From Asparagopsis taxiformis (Eukaryota; Rhodophyta; Florideophyceae; Bonnemaisoniales; Bonnemaisoniaceae), in contig JALQPE010000132.1 in assembly GCA_030407315.1 (NCBI GenBank), positions 1-64,000 of the forward strand: a stretch of 64,000 nt of DNA. Direction: 5' to 3'. The notes beneath the pieces are model-generated. The model made no database searches. It had not been told where the DNA came from and worked only from the letters and a program-made list of their open reading frames with translations. Shown piece by piece: positions 39,820 to 49,863 of this stretch (positions within the stretch are counted from its first letter, which is position 1; every line of letters begins with the position of its first letter). The position numbers were made by a program, and so were the translations under genes.

Positions 39820-40710
39820 TCAGAAGTATCCACATTGTCCATACCTGTTTCTCCAATTGCATCGCACAAAATATTTCTCCCGGTCAGGACGATGTCCACA
39901 TTTTTCCGTCAACAAGAAACGTGAACAATACTTACATTCGACTGGGTCCAATGGCTCTTGATCCACCTCGTACATAGACACGAACAAGTCAACCTCCGTT
40001 GCATTCTCTGCGTCATACACGAATCGAGTACTTGGCCAACGTACCAATGTTCCTGTTGAATTGCCGTACAATTTCTGCGCCGCCTCAGCAGGCGATAAAA
40101 TCGCAATGAAATCACTTCCAGCAACCACATCTCTCTCTGGAAACGGCAGCCCAATTGATGTGTATGACGCACACATTCGGCGACCATTCCCTTGCACCAG
40201 TTGTGTACCCGTCAAATTAACCCATCCACAAAGCACCCACATGTTTCTGGAATGTATGAACATTGTGCTGGCAGTCTCGTTCGAGAAAGAGTCAGCGAGC
40301 GCATCTGCGTATTTTTGCCACTCTGTCGCCTGGCTCTCGGACAGTAAGCCTTCTTCAGCCAGATATTGCAGTTCTGCAAGCGAGTACCGCGTCGCATTGA
40401 GTGTTATTTCGTCCAGGACGGGTGCGACCTCGTCATCGAAGTCCTCGAACGCGGAATTGAATTTGAATTTGAAAAAGTTCCCGTGGTTCAGGTCCAGTTT
40501 TGACGTGATGTACGATAGTGGTGTCACAGTGAAAAAGCTGTAAATCGCATTCAACCACTCTTGGGTGGTTGCTTCTGTTGTGTGAAGCGAGAGTGCTGAT
40601 CTGTGAACGGACTTTGTAGAGGTTGGGCCTGCTTGTGCTATTGCCGAGACGCATAGCATACTTTGTAAAAGTATGGTAATTACTCGTAGAATGTATCGAA
40701 ACTTACCCAT
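39820..40710 (-). CDS. Secreted Cys-containing protein (~297 aa), family A
   Basis: I chose ATG 40710 (MGKFRYILRVITILLQSMLC) because it gives a clean signal peptide; an upstream in-frame start exists at 40764. The mature protein has many N-glycosylation sequons (NAT, NET, NLT, NST). It has a central block NMWVLCGWVNL ... CASYTSIGLPFPE and a C-terminal Cys-rich module (CKYCSRFLLTEKCGH ... CNWRNRYGQCGYF). The central block parallels one in the secreted protein at 49864-51141 (EWMVCGVVKV ... YCTPLALVDPE), so the two appear distantly related. I do not recognise the family. An extracellular or cell-wall role is inferred from secretion only. Confidence 0.65.
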   Translation of the reverse strand: MGKFRYILRVITILLQSMLCVSAIAQAGPTSTKSVHRSALSLHTTEATTQEWLNAIYSFFTVTPLSYITSKLDLNHGNFFKFKFNSAFEDFDDEVAPVLDEITLNATRYSLAELQYLAEEGLLSESQATEWQKYADALADSFSNETASTMFIHSRNMWVLCGWVNLTGTQLVQGNGRRMCASYTSIGLPFPERDVVAGSDFIAILSPAEAAQKLYGNSTGTLVRWPSTRFVYDAENATEVDLFVSMYEVDQEPLDPVECKYCSRFLLTEKCGHRPDREKYFVRCNWRNRYGQCGYF

Positions 40711-40962
40711 GTCTCTACCCGTTGATATCGGTGTTGGGCTGCACCTCGAAACAGAGCTTTTCAATACATACCGTGTCTAAATGTCGTCATTTTCTATCCT
40801 AACACTTTATTTGCAGAGAGCTCAGTATTAGCATCATGATATACTAATTTTCACCAAGAGCAATCAAGTTGCGTTCATGAAAAAAAGCCACGTAACTGGC
40901 TGCCTTGTTGTCTAATTTTATAGCGTTGCGCTGGAGAGTTCCACACCGACATCATTGCCGAG

Positions 40963-42051
40963 TTACACAGGTTTGCCAAACTCAACCGAATTGTGCAAAA
41001 ATATAGCATCTTCCTTAATTAGTCCACGTTTGGCCCAATTGGCGCCTTGCGGATAACCATTAATGTCCAACGGCATGTGTCTGACGTAGCCTTTGGATGT
41101 GAGGAAACGATCGATCTCATTTTCAGTTTTGTCACTGACTTCTACGGTCATAACGTTAACTATGACATTATCCCAATCCATACCCTGCAACACTTTAAGC
41201 TCTGCACCCTCAACATCAAGCGACATGTAGTCCACAACCTTGATACCACGATGGGATGCGATACTGCGCAATGTGGTGCAATATAGCGTCATAGTTTGTG
41301 GTTCCCTGCCTTCTTGCTTCCAAGCTTCAATGTACTTGTGGGTCTCATCCTTGACGCCTCCGTTACCACCAGCGAGGATAAAGTTGACCTTTCGATTCTC
41401 GGCGTCGGAGACACAGGTGGGAACAATTTGACAGGAACGCTTATCGAGAATGAGATGCATGTATCCTGGGTTACCTTCGACACATACCCCAGCCCATCGC
41501 AGACATCTATCCATAAAGTAGGTGTTTGAAATCTTAACTGGATGATTTGTAGCCACGTCGAAATAAATTCCACGACGTTGGAGATGACGAAAATGATTCC
41601 AATAGAGATAATGGTCTTGGAAGAACTGCGAAAACATCTGATGCTTCCCTGTAAGGGATTTGTCTGGTGACGATGCATCGCAAGCATCTTCACTCTCTTT
41701 TCTGTGGCACCTTTTATCATCATAGGGCATCGGTTCTGCAATGATGTCTGTGCAAAAGGATGGAAGGGTCTCAAAATCGGCACGTGTGCCTAGATTATAC
41801 ATGACTGGATCATTGCTTTCACCATCGTTCAATGGCGACGCAGTTTCATTTGGTGACGATAGTTTGAGGCCACTAGGGAAATTGGGGCGCTTATGCCGCG
41901 GGAAAAATTGACTGGTTTGATCGACAATGGTTACGAAGAGCGCAATGAGGAAAAGCGCAGCGGACGTAATGAAGAGAAATCTGTGTTTGTTACGCGGGGA
42001 AGCTTTGGAATTGGTCATGCTTGTAGCGAAGAGATCGAGTCTGGATGGCAT
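40963..42051 (-). CDS. FkbM-type methyltransferase, type II membrane protein
   Basis: The 362-aa ORF has a short basic cytosolic tail, one membrane segment at about 25-46 (FLFITSAALFLIALFVTIV), a linker with NET sequon, and an FkbM domain from about 140 to 345. Key motifs are FSQFFQDHYLY, the SAM-binding strand GIYFDVATN followed by SNTYFMDRCLRWAGVCVEGNP, and VDYMSLDVEGAELKVLQG. The layout suits a Golgi enzyme that O-methylates glycans; the true substrate is unknown. In many relatives the first motif is DIGANDG; here it is DVATNHP, so the SAM loop is unusual. A paralogue with the same change lies at 45666-46700. A TATATATATA run at 42177-42189 is a plausible TATA element. Confidence 0.82.
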   Translation of the reverse strand: MPSRLDLFATSMTNSKASPRNKHRFLFITSAALFLIALFVTIVDQTSQFFPRHKRPNFPSGLKLSSPNETASPLNDGESNDPVMYNLGTRADFETLPSFCTDIIAEPMPYDDKRCHRKESEDACDASSPDKSLTGKHQMFSQFFQDHYLYWNHFRHLQRRGIYFDVATNHPVKISNTYFMDRCLRWAGVCVEGNPGYMHLILDKRSCQIVPTCVSDAENRKVNFILAGGNGGVKDETHKYIEAWKQEGREPQTMTLYCTTLRSIASHRGIKVVDYMSLDVEGAELKVLQGMDWDNVIVNVMTVEVSDKTENEIDRFLTSKGYVRHMPLDINGYPQGANWAKRGLIKEDAIFLHNSVEFGKPV

Positions 42052-42809
42052 GGCTCAGCGAGTGTGCCAAGTAGAAACAAGAGAGCACACAGTGCCATTG
42101 AACGCAAATGGTCTCATATACTACATGATTCACCTTGATTTTACAATTCACTGCTGAGTGACAGTGTAGGGCAACATATATATATATATCTTTCATAAAG
42201 CTGCCGGAAGGGTGTCAGCGATTTTTTTCCTTCCCAATTGTAATGATTTAAGGTCACGTTCCCACCAGTTTCAACTGAATTTTCAGATTATACAGTGGCC
42301 CGACCATATCCGTTCCATAAATTAAATTCAAGCCACATGCCCTTCGCAAAATTCAAAAGAAGTAGAAAACTTTGGAATCTGCTCGTTCATCTGGCCCATC
42401 GGTGTAGGCTGGCCGCGGTATGTTCTGTATGATCAATGCTTGCATCAACACGCTGTGGTAGACACACTCTGGAATACAAATACACTGTGTTATACACTAT
42501 GGGTGTGTTACTGCTACTCTAATCAAAATTGCTGACACTCAGTGTTATATCCTATCGGTACCAGTTTCGCTCTGCCCATACTGTACCAAATTCACAAGGC
42601 CATTGGACAATTTCGATAACAGCCAGGCAGAAAGTTTGCGGGTTCTCAAGGCTACTTGTATTGTGCACATGAACTAGGGGTGATTATAGCCCCGTACAAG
42701 TTCAAAAATATCTCCAATACAAGGAATCGAATCGCAAGGAACGGTATGAGCCCCTGCTTTGACCACGAGGTGGAATGAAGCCATATAAAACTGCCAGCAC
42801 AGTCCCCAT
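42052..42809. other. Intergenic
   Basis: The near end holds the TATATATAT tract (42177-42189) proposed as the FkbM gene's TATA box. The remainder is unassigned and has no convincing ORF. Confidence 0.45.
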
Positions 42810-43431
42810 CATATCATTGGTCTATTGGACGATCCAAATGGAGCATTTTTGCCCAGACGGCCAGCGAACTCCGGAAAGGGTGATGTTCAATGTCCGCTGA
42901 AAAGTAGCGGGGGCATTTCGAAGCCCGTAAACTTTGTCTTATCACGGTCCTCGACGGAGACAGGCACTTGCCAGTAACCGGAGTTACAGTCGAGTGTCGT
43001 GAATATGGCGGCGTCGCCAAGCGAATGGAGACGGTCTTCCATGCCAGGAGGCGGGTACGAATCGGCGACCTTTGTAGCGTTGAAACGCATGTAGTCGAAA
43101 CAGAAACGTAAGGATCCTTCCTTCTTCGGCACCAGTACGATTGCTGATGCCCATTTGCTGGGCGCGGGTTCGATAAACTTTTCGTTGAGCATCTTCGTGA
43201 TCTGCTCCTCGGCTATCGTACGTAGAGCCGGTCACTGTCCATAGAGACTTGAAAGTATGGGCCGCGTGCCTGGTTCGAGTTCGATTCGATGATCCTCGCT
43301 GGATGCTCCGTAGCGTTTATTTTGCCGAGGCGATCACTTGTCCACATCAACGAATGTGTGTCGAACACCTCGTAGATGAGCTTTCGTAAATCCTTGTCGT
43401 CGAGGTGCGACAAATCGATTCTCGACTGCAA
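42810..43431 (-). pseudogene. Ty3/gypsy reverse transcriptase relic
   Basis: On the minus strand, two frames together give a recognisable N-terminal RT region. The block before RT is LMWTSDRLGKINATEH, then AEEQITKMLNEKFIEPAPSKW, ASAIVLVPKKEGSLRFCFDY, RFNATKVADSYPPP and TTLDCNSGYWQVPVSVEDRD. The frame breaks after GFEMPPLLF. The catalytic YxDD region, integrase and LTRs are absent. This is a short dead fragment. Confidence 0.8.
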
Positions 43432-44999
43432 TTCGTGGTGGGGTTTTTCCCCTTTTCGTTGACTAGCGGGTCAGACATTTAGTCGCCCAACCCGTTAGCG
43501 TTCATCCGTTTCGTCGCGTCGACAATCGGTAGGTTACTGTTTTGTAATAACACATGGTCAAGCGCTTACAGCTATATGTTTCATCTCCAATTTTGGCACT
43601 TTACCTAATTCCTTTATTTCTCAACCATTTTGGACTATCTATTCTAACAGTATGGCAATCGCAGAAAATGTGGCACATGACACCCGTGATACACTGAATT
43701 TTACACTACAGATAACAGTTTACACTGTATTTACAGTGTGCCAGCGCCGCCGGCGCACCCGTCACTTAGGGTTTTTCGACCACCCTACTGTATCAGTATT
43801 TAGCCTACCCATTGGGCACCAACCACAAGGACATTTAGGGTTACAAGCCACATATAATTTATTATTTAACTAGAGGCGAACCGCCATGTCCTTTGATTGT
43901 AAAAGCCAGCCGGAAGCTCGGTGTCCAATCTACCCCCAGGGTGCGTTTTGACTACTGATTCAGTGTGATTCTCCCTTGGCAATGGTGCTTGGCACTCTTC
44001 CGGTGTCCCTTTTTGCTGATTCATCTTCTCAATGTCGGGACGCTGTATCAGCATTGCCCCTATTACGCGTCACCGGTGGTGCGCGTGCCCCTCAATCAGG
44101 TGTCTTCGGCTGCCTGGATCCCATCTCAAGGCATGGCTATGGGATACTCCCAACTTGCGTTTAGCAGTCTCATGTTAGCCTTCTTCGATTTTGGCTATAG
44201 TGTCGGCCCTGCTTCTGGAACCCACTTCCCGCTGTATCAGCTTCTGTCTCGACCATCGTGGTGGTTCAGCAACCCCCCCGTCGACCAATCGGATAATGGT
44301 TACTTTCGTGCTCCCAACTATCGTTTTGCAGTCTCATGGAAACCTTCTTCGTCTTTGACTATAGCACGGACCGCGCCGACCCTGGTGACTCAACTGATTC
44401 AGTCTGTGACTAGTTACTCTGCCGGATCAGCTTCCCTTTCCCCGATACCACGCGTCACCGATGGTGCGCGTGCCCTTCGATCAGGTATCTTCGGGTGCCT
44501 GGTGCCCGTCTCTTGAGCCACTGCTCCTCTCCTGCTGTACCAGCGTATCTCTGTATGCATCGCTGTACCAGCACCATCCCTATTCTATAGAATAGGGCTC
44601 CCCCTTCTTCTTCCCTTTTTGCTTCTTATACAAGGCCCTCATCCCTGTTGTGCCTGGTGTTCTCCCTTCTTCCCTATTAGGGTTGGTGAACCACCATCCT
44701 TTCGTTGCACCACCATGACTCACCATGTGACCACAGGATTCTAGACGGATCGTCTGTGTGGCCTTACAACCCACACTAAGGCAAGCGATTCGCCTTTCCT
44801 CTACCACACTCGGCCCAAGCCTGACTGCCGAGACAGGAGGGCTCGAACACCTCGTGGTGGCTCGCCGATTCGGCTTACTGCCAAGGCTGCCCGTTCTCGA
44901 ACCGACCAAGCCATTTCACTACAGTACTCCAACACGACTGCAGATAAACATGTATGGCTGGAGCCGGAGCTTCTTTCGTTGCCCTCTGAAGGGGTGGCA
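43432..44999. other. Repeat-like region without genes
   Basis: Segments recur in diverged form. ACGCGTCACCGGTGGTGCGC near 44065 recurs near 44450 with the following ~60 bp, and GCAGTCTCATG...CTTCTTCG near 44163 recurs near 44328. It may be the 5' part of the deleted DIRS-like element that ends at 45600, but I cannot assign it. No ORF is supported. Confidence 0.4.
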
Positions 45000-45600
45000 G
45001 GGACTACGGATTTCCTGCTGTATCTTGCCGATGGTGTCAGAGAGATGTATTCGCATCCAGAAGGTGGTCTTTTAAGGGAGGGCGCAAGCCCGATCGTCAA
45101 GCCACATTTGGGTGTGAATAGCAGTCGTTATGGAGACCTGATCCTGAAGCTTGAGAAAGCGCGGTTGGTGGAGCTGCAACGGGTCGAGCCTCGCGTCATC
45201 AACGGGATGTCTCAAGATTTTGTCGACGGCGTCCCAGACTTGGCGGGCATCAAGTCTAGAGGACGATGGCGAACCGACGACATGCTGCAGTACTACGTGC
45301 AGCCAGGCCTCGTGTTGAGTCAAGAATCGAACGTGGTAGAACCACTCAAGTCAAGGCTTAGGCGGCTACGGGATCAACAGGGTCGTTTTTTCAAGATCCC
45401 CTAGGCAGACTAAGTACGCAGTATTATGGAAGGAGGTATGGGAGACTTTAAGAGTTGGATTAAGTTTGCCCTTTTAAAAGGGGGTAATTCCTTACACTAA
45501 CTCAAGTTAACGATATGGTAGCTGGTACGTCCAAATTAAAGGATCCATTTTTTGTTCTTAAACTTTTTTATTTTTTTTGAATTCCTACAGTTTTAAAAAT
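45000..45600 (+). mobile_element. Internally deleted DIRS-like element, 3' part
   Basis: The frame 44979-45404 starts with a stretch like the opening of a reverse transcriptase (SRYGDLILKLEKARLVELQ, then RVINGM). It switches directly to the C-terminus of the tyrosine recombinase (SQDFVDGV...GIKSRGRWRTDD...QQGRFFKIP). The recombinase part and the following ~200 bp of noncoding sequence match, in inverse orientation, the element ending near 60087. Most of RT, RNase H and recombinase is missing, so it is a deletion derivative. It ends in an A/T-rich run near 45600, just 3' of the second FkbM gene. Confidence 0.65.
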
Positions 45601-45665
45601 AACTTGGTCTCTGCACAACGCCTCGGCGTTCGCTTAAAGCCCGAAGCCTTCGTGAAGAGGCGTTA

Positions 45666-46700
45666 TTACTCTGGAGTTCCAAATTGAACCGATTCGTGCA
45701 TGAATACCACATCTTCCACCAACATGCCATTCTTTGCCCACTTACGCGCGACAAACTCCTCGTCCTCGACATAGTGCCGCAAGTAACCCCTCTCCACCAA
45801 AAACTGCTCGATTTCCACCAACGTCTCCGATCTAACTTCAATCGTCATCACATGGATCCTCGTCCTTGCCCAATCGATGCCCTGTAGCACTTGCAGTTCA
45901 GCGCCCTCCACGTCCAAACTCAGGTAATCCACCACATCAACCCCGCTCCTATCTAGTACCTTTGACACCTGCGTACATCTCAATTCAGTCCAATCCACTC
46001 GAGTGCCCAATCGCCGCCATTTGTCTACATGTTTGTTGCTCGCATCATCCACGCCACCCGCACCGCCGTGCAGAAAGAATCGAACTTGTCGTCCGTCGCG
46101 CTCCATCACGCATGTGGGTATGATTTGACACGATCGATATCGCGTAATCTTCTCCAAATACCGCCCATTGGCTTCGACACACACCCCACTCCAACGCAGA
46201 CATCGGTCCATAAAGTATGTATTCGATATTGAGATCGGGTCGTTTGTTGCAATGTCCAAATACACCCCGCGTCGTTTCAGAAACTGGAAATGTCGTGTGT
46301 ACAGATAATAGTCCTGTCGAAACTGCGAAAACATGACATGTTTCCCGACGTATGCACCGTCTGACGATCCGTCGCACGTCATGTCCGTTGAGTTGCGATG
46401 ACATGTTCTGTTGAACGGTTGCGGATGCTTCATAATTGCCTCGCAGAACGCTGGCAGTACGTTGAAATCGGCGCGCCATCCCAGATTTACCACCGCGTTA
46501 GACACTTGTGATGATGCCTGTGTTGACGCATCGGAAAGTCTTGCGGTAGATGTGTGCGCATTGCGCAGATGAATGCACATCGATACGACAAGTAGAACTG
46601 TTGTCACAGTGTGAAGATGCGTCGATCTACGAAGCGATATAGCCCATTTCGTTCTAGAATTGCATGTCTGCAAAAGTGGTGCAATGTTTCGTGATTGCAT
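45666..46700 (-). CDS. FkbM-type methyltransferase, type II membrane protein, second copy
   Basis: This 344-aa ORF is a clear paralogue of the protein at 40963-42051. It has a basic N-terminus, one membrane segment at about 30-46 (TVTTVLLVVSMCIHL) and the FkbM core from about 120: FSQFRQDYYLY, GVYLDIATNDPISISNTYF, MDRCLRWSGVCVE and VDYLSLDVEGAELQVLQG. DIATNDP replaces the usual DIGANDG, as DVATNHP does in its neighbour, so the change is a family feature. Predicted Golgi glycan O-methyltransferase; substrate unknown. G+C content is higher than in the first copy. The DIRS-like remnant ends about 65 bp beyond its stop codon. Confidence 0.82.
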   Translation of the reverse strand: MQSRNIAPLLQTCNSRTKWAISLRRSTHLHTVTTVLLVVSMCIHLRNAHTSTARLSDASTQASSQVSNAVVNLGWRADFNVLPAFCEAIMKHPQPFNRTCHRNSTDMTCDGSSDGAYVGKHVMFSQFRQDYYLYTRHFQFLKRRGVYLDIATNDPISISNTYFMDRCLRWSGVCVEANGRYLEKITRYRSCQIIPTCVMERDGRQVRFFLHGGAGGVDDASNKHVDKWRRLGTRVDWTELRCTQVSKVLDRSGVDVVDYLSLDVEGAELQVLQGIDWARTRIHVMTIEVRSETLVEIEQFLVERGYLRHYVEDEEFVARKWAKNGMLVEDVVFMHESVQFGTPE

Positions 46701-47007
46701 GACGACTCGTAGCTGGCTGTAGACATTTGCGGAAAGCGCGAGAGGACGGGCATATTTGATGAGATGAAAGGGCGAGCATGATATGTGTTCAAGTGGTCAA
46801 CGTACGAATGCCAAATACTGTGAATGTCAGCTCGAAGCCATTCGTGTGCTCTGTCAGCTTAGCTCGAGTTACAAACAATTGCACAGACCCGACAGACATC
46901 GAAGAAAATTGCGATGCTTCGCTTTATTTAGATATTCGCAAGCGAGCAACATTGTTTGCCAAAACCAAGTTGATCGCGCGTCAATTGTTCCGTTGTGCGA
47001 GGCGTCT

Positions 47008-48438
47008 TCAGATCATCACCGGAACACTCCCGTTCGGTGACTGTCCATATGGTGGGAATATGATATTGAATGTAATCAAGTCGACCAAGTCATCATCTGT
47101 TTCGTCCGCCGGGCAGAAAATTTGGTTGCATCGTTGGCAGCAACCATTTCGAAATTCTCCTGCCGCTGGTTCCTGCATTTCAAGAGAACCTGCCAGACAC
47201 ATGTCAGCGCAACATTCTTCCAATGGATCGTTCACTGCGACGCCAGTTGCAATAAAAACCCACCCTGTGTTGCAAACTACGTCTCTTTCAACGAAGGAGT
47301 TGTTGCGCCGATGCCCCAACGGTCTTGCTAATGATTCCAAAGTAGTGCGCGAGGTCACGGATGAATGAGAAACTTCATATGTGCTCAAATAACTGTCTAA
47401 TTCACCCAACGTTAGAGGTTTCTGAAGCAAAGATTGTGCCTGTTCTATCGCACTAAACTCGTCTGCGATACTGTCCCATTCTCCTTGAATTGCCGTTAAA
47501 CTTCCAAACGAGGAGACAATGTTGGTCGGTATCACACCTCCGGAATGAAATCCGTCCAGTAGTTTTACCATTTCAGTCCCGTGCTCCCGTAGAAATGATA
47601 ACTTTATGCCAGCTTTTGCAGTTAGATTGTTCCCTTTCGAAAGACGGGCCGCCTGCCGCCCGTAAACCTCCATATATGAAATGGGAAGCTGCAGAACATC
47701 GTCAGTCTGCCTTGTACATCTTGTACCAACGTAAGATAGTGCGGTGTTATGAGTGACCAGCTGTGTAGACTTGCTTGGGTCTGCACCCATGTTGATGAGA
47801 ACAGAGACCAGAGAGAGCATGATCTGGGACATGTTTTGTGCTGCCATTGTTGCAACGTTAGCAGTAAAGAATGATGAATTGAACGAGGCGCATGATTCAC
47901 TTTGATACGGATCGTATAACACGGAAAGCTGTTCTGGAAAATGAATCCTGCTGGCGTTGATGAATTGTTCCATGCTTTCCATGAAGTAGGGCCTGGTCAG
48001 CGCCCATTCGGCCACTCCTGCAGATGTATCTGCCGGGATGATAGGATTGTTTGTTCGAGTCAATAGAGGAATTGGCGCTCCAAATTTAATGATGGTGTCT
48101 TCAAGTAGAACCATTGATAAGAGCGTGTCGGTAGAAGTGTTCACTCGCGATTCAATCTCACTGTTCGAAATGCAGTACGCACCAAAAGAATCTTCATCCG
48201 GCATTTGGGATGCTAAAGTGGATAACTGCTCTATAAATCTGACATACATGTTGTATGCAGGGCGTTTTCCCAATCCTCTTCTCATGTACTCCACTTGCGT
48301 GAAGTAGGTTCTATTTGCTATGTCCAGAACTGTTATACAAGAGGGGGTTGGAGAATCAGTTTCCGCAAACGATGGAGCCGAGTTGAAAGCAACAAACATA
48401 ACAATCAGGGCAGAGAACACCCGCCAACAGGGAAGCAT
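47008..48438 (-). CDS. Secreted Cys-rich protein (476 aa)
   Basis: ATG 48438 gives a signal peptide (about residues 1-25, ALIVMFVAFNSAPSFA). The mature protein has several N-glycosylation sequons and a helical body. Its Cys-rich end is about residues 390-450: DVVCNTGWVFIATG, CCADMC, CCQRCNQIFC. No known domain is recognised. The tail ends in a hydrophobic but short segment (LITFNIIFPPYG), insufficient for a membrane anchor. It lies among other secreted proteins (39820, 49864, 51170), suggesting a locus of extracellular proteins. It was probably a single-exon gene. Confidence 0.65.
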   Translation of the reverse strand: MLPCWRVFSALIVMFVAFNSAPSFAETDSPTPSCITVLDIANRTYFTQVEYMRRGLGKRPAYNMYVRFIEQLSTLASQMPDEDSFGAYCISNSEIESRVNTSTDTLLSMVLLEDTIIKFGAPIPLLTRTNNPIIPADTSAGVAEWALTRPYFMESMEQFINASRIHFPEQLSVLYDPYQSESCASFNSSFFTANVATMAAQNMSQIMLSLVSVLINMGADPSKSTQLVTHNTALSYVGTRCTRQTDDVLQLPISYMEVYGRQAARLSKGNNLTAKAGIKLSFLREHGTEMVKLLDGFHSGGVIPTNIVSSFGSLTAIQGEWDSIADEFSAIEQAQSLLQKPLTLGELDSYLSTYEVSHSSVTSRTTLESLARPLGHRRNNSFVERDVVCNTGWVFIATGVAVNDPLEECCADMCLAGSLEMQEPAAGEFRNGCCQRCNQIFCPADETDDDLVDLITFNIIFPPYGQSPNGSVPVMI

Positions 48439-48784
48439 GACTGAGGGATTAAATACCTCAAAACTGGAATAGTGATTCGTGAGTTACCGAAATGTGTTGC
48501 AGGATGGCTTGATCAAGCTAAACTTCACCAGCATCCCTCAAGAATGCTGGATTCATAGAACAGGAGGGAGATATTGTATTGTACACAGTACATGCTCCTG
48601 AATTTTTCTTCGAACGCAATATTGGATATTCCATGGCAGGAGGAGATAAGACTTTGCAGCAACAAGAAAATTTTTGTTGTGATATAACAAGAGAGTGATG
48701 AAGCTTTTGGAGACATTGATCATCTTACTAAATTTAGCATCGTGAAATGCCCTCTGTCCAACGTGTACAGAATTTTGACAACAG
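48439..48784. other. Intergenic up to TRIM insertion
   Basis: A+T-rich, presumably the promoter of the minus-strand gene starting at 48438. The last 5 bp (AACAG, 48780-48784) are the left target duplication of the TRIM. Confidence 0.5.
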
Positions 48785-49219
48785 TGTTAGACTATAAAGA
48801 ATGTTGTGCCTGCGCAGACACTAGAGTTGGCATGTCGCCTGGTTATATGGATATCCCAACGGAGCGGAGCCGATTGGCCAGGGAGGAGATGAGGGATATG
48901 AATATCCCAACACGCCCCCGCTCCCTGGGCAAGCGGTGAAGCGGTAGGAGGCGTAGTAGCCTGAGGCGTTGGAGCCTGTCTTGAATAGATAAGAGTCTTG
49001 TTGTTGACTTGTCGTAGCGGGATTTGTCGTCGCTGTGAATTGATTGGCGGTAGTTGCGTCGCCGTGTTGAATAAATTATGATGCAGCGGTGCTTGTGAGA
49101 ATCGAACTCACGCAGTCCGGTTAGCGGTAACGGCCCATAACCTGTTAGACTATAAAGAATGTTGTGCCTGCGCAGACACTAGAGTTGGCATGTCGCCTGG
49201 TTATATGAATATCCCAACA
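48785..49219 (-). mobile_element. TRIM: miniature non-autonomous LTR retrotransposon with target duplications
   Basis: A 435-bp element is flanked by identical 5-bp duplications AACAG (48780-48784 and 49220-49224). The LTRs open TGTTAGACTATAAAGAATG. The right one is 77 bp (49143-49219, ending CCAACA). The left one extends to about 48912, because a ~50-bp stretch separates two versions of its ATATCCCAAC end. Next to the right LTR, on the minus strand, GGTTATGGGCC matches the half-tRNA-iMet primer site also used by the copia element at 32.8 kb. Next to the left LTR a purine tract (GGGAGCGGGGGCG, minus strand) fits a polypurine tract. The interior has no ORF. Just inside the primer site is a T-arm-like hairpin (GTGAG-TTCGATT-CTCAC). 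Confidence 0.85.
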
Positions 49220-49224
49220 AACAG

Positions 49225-49863
49225 GAATGATAAGGCTAAGATTTACAAATTAAGAAACGTTGGTACCAGCGTACATCGGATAAGACATGAGGTGTACTGC
49301 TGGAATCTTCATATCTATCCATCTTACACATTGCACAGTTGAATAGAGAACAATTCAAGGAATTTGCTGTTTACTTGGCACAGGGAAAAGGACTCCATTC
49401 CAAGTGTGTGATACCAGACTTTCAAATGAAGTTAATACATCCCAATCCTTGCAACTCAACTAATACGTACAGTTCAAAATTTTTATTGCGTCGTTGGTAC
49501 CATATTATGGAGAGAGTGCTCTCATGTTGACACATATCGCTGCAAGCAGTAAGACGACATGAAACATGGCATACTCCCATGCAGTATACAGTGTTTTTCA
49601 ATGGTATCGCCACTCAACCATGTGCCCACTGAACTGTGGAACTGAAGTCTCTCCTTCACCCCCTCTAGCGAAAGCATAAAATTTGTCGCCTCTTCAGATA
49701 CATTTTCTTATAAAGACCCACGATATGCTCTTTTCGAGGTAACAAGAAAATCTTAACCGTTTCAACGACAATGTGTTTGTACTCAATCACTAGATTCCTG
49801 GTACGCAAAGTGTAGTTACGATCTTGTTCACAATAGGGAGGTTGAGACTATCAAGCAATAAGA
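49225..49863. other. Intergenic
   Basis: A+T-rich with no feature beyond the likely promoter of the secreted-protein gene at 49864. Confidence 0.45.

Noticed and set aside
49090..49142. tRNA gene on the minus strand near 49.1 kb
   Set aside because: Only a T-arm-like hairpin is present; the 5' half is absent and the stretch is the primer-site region of a TRIM.
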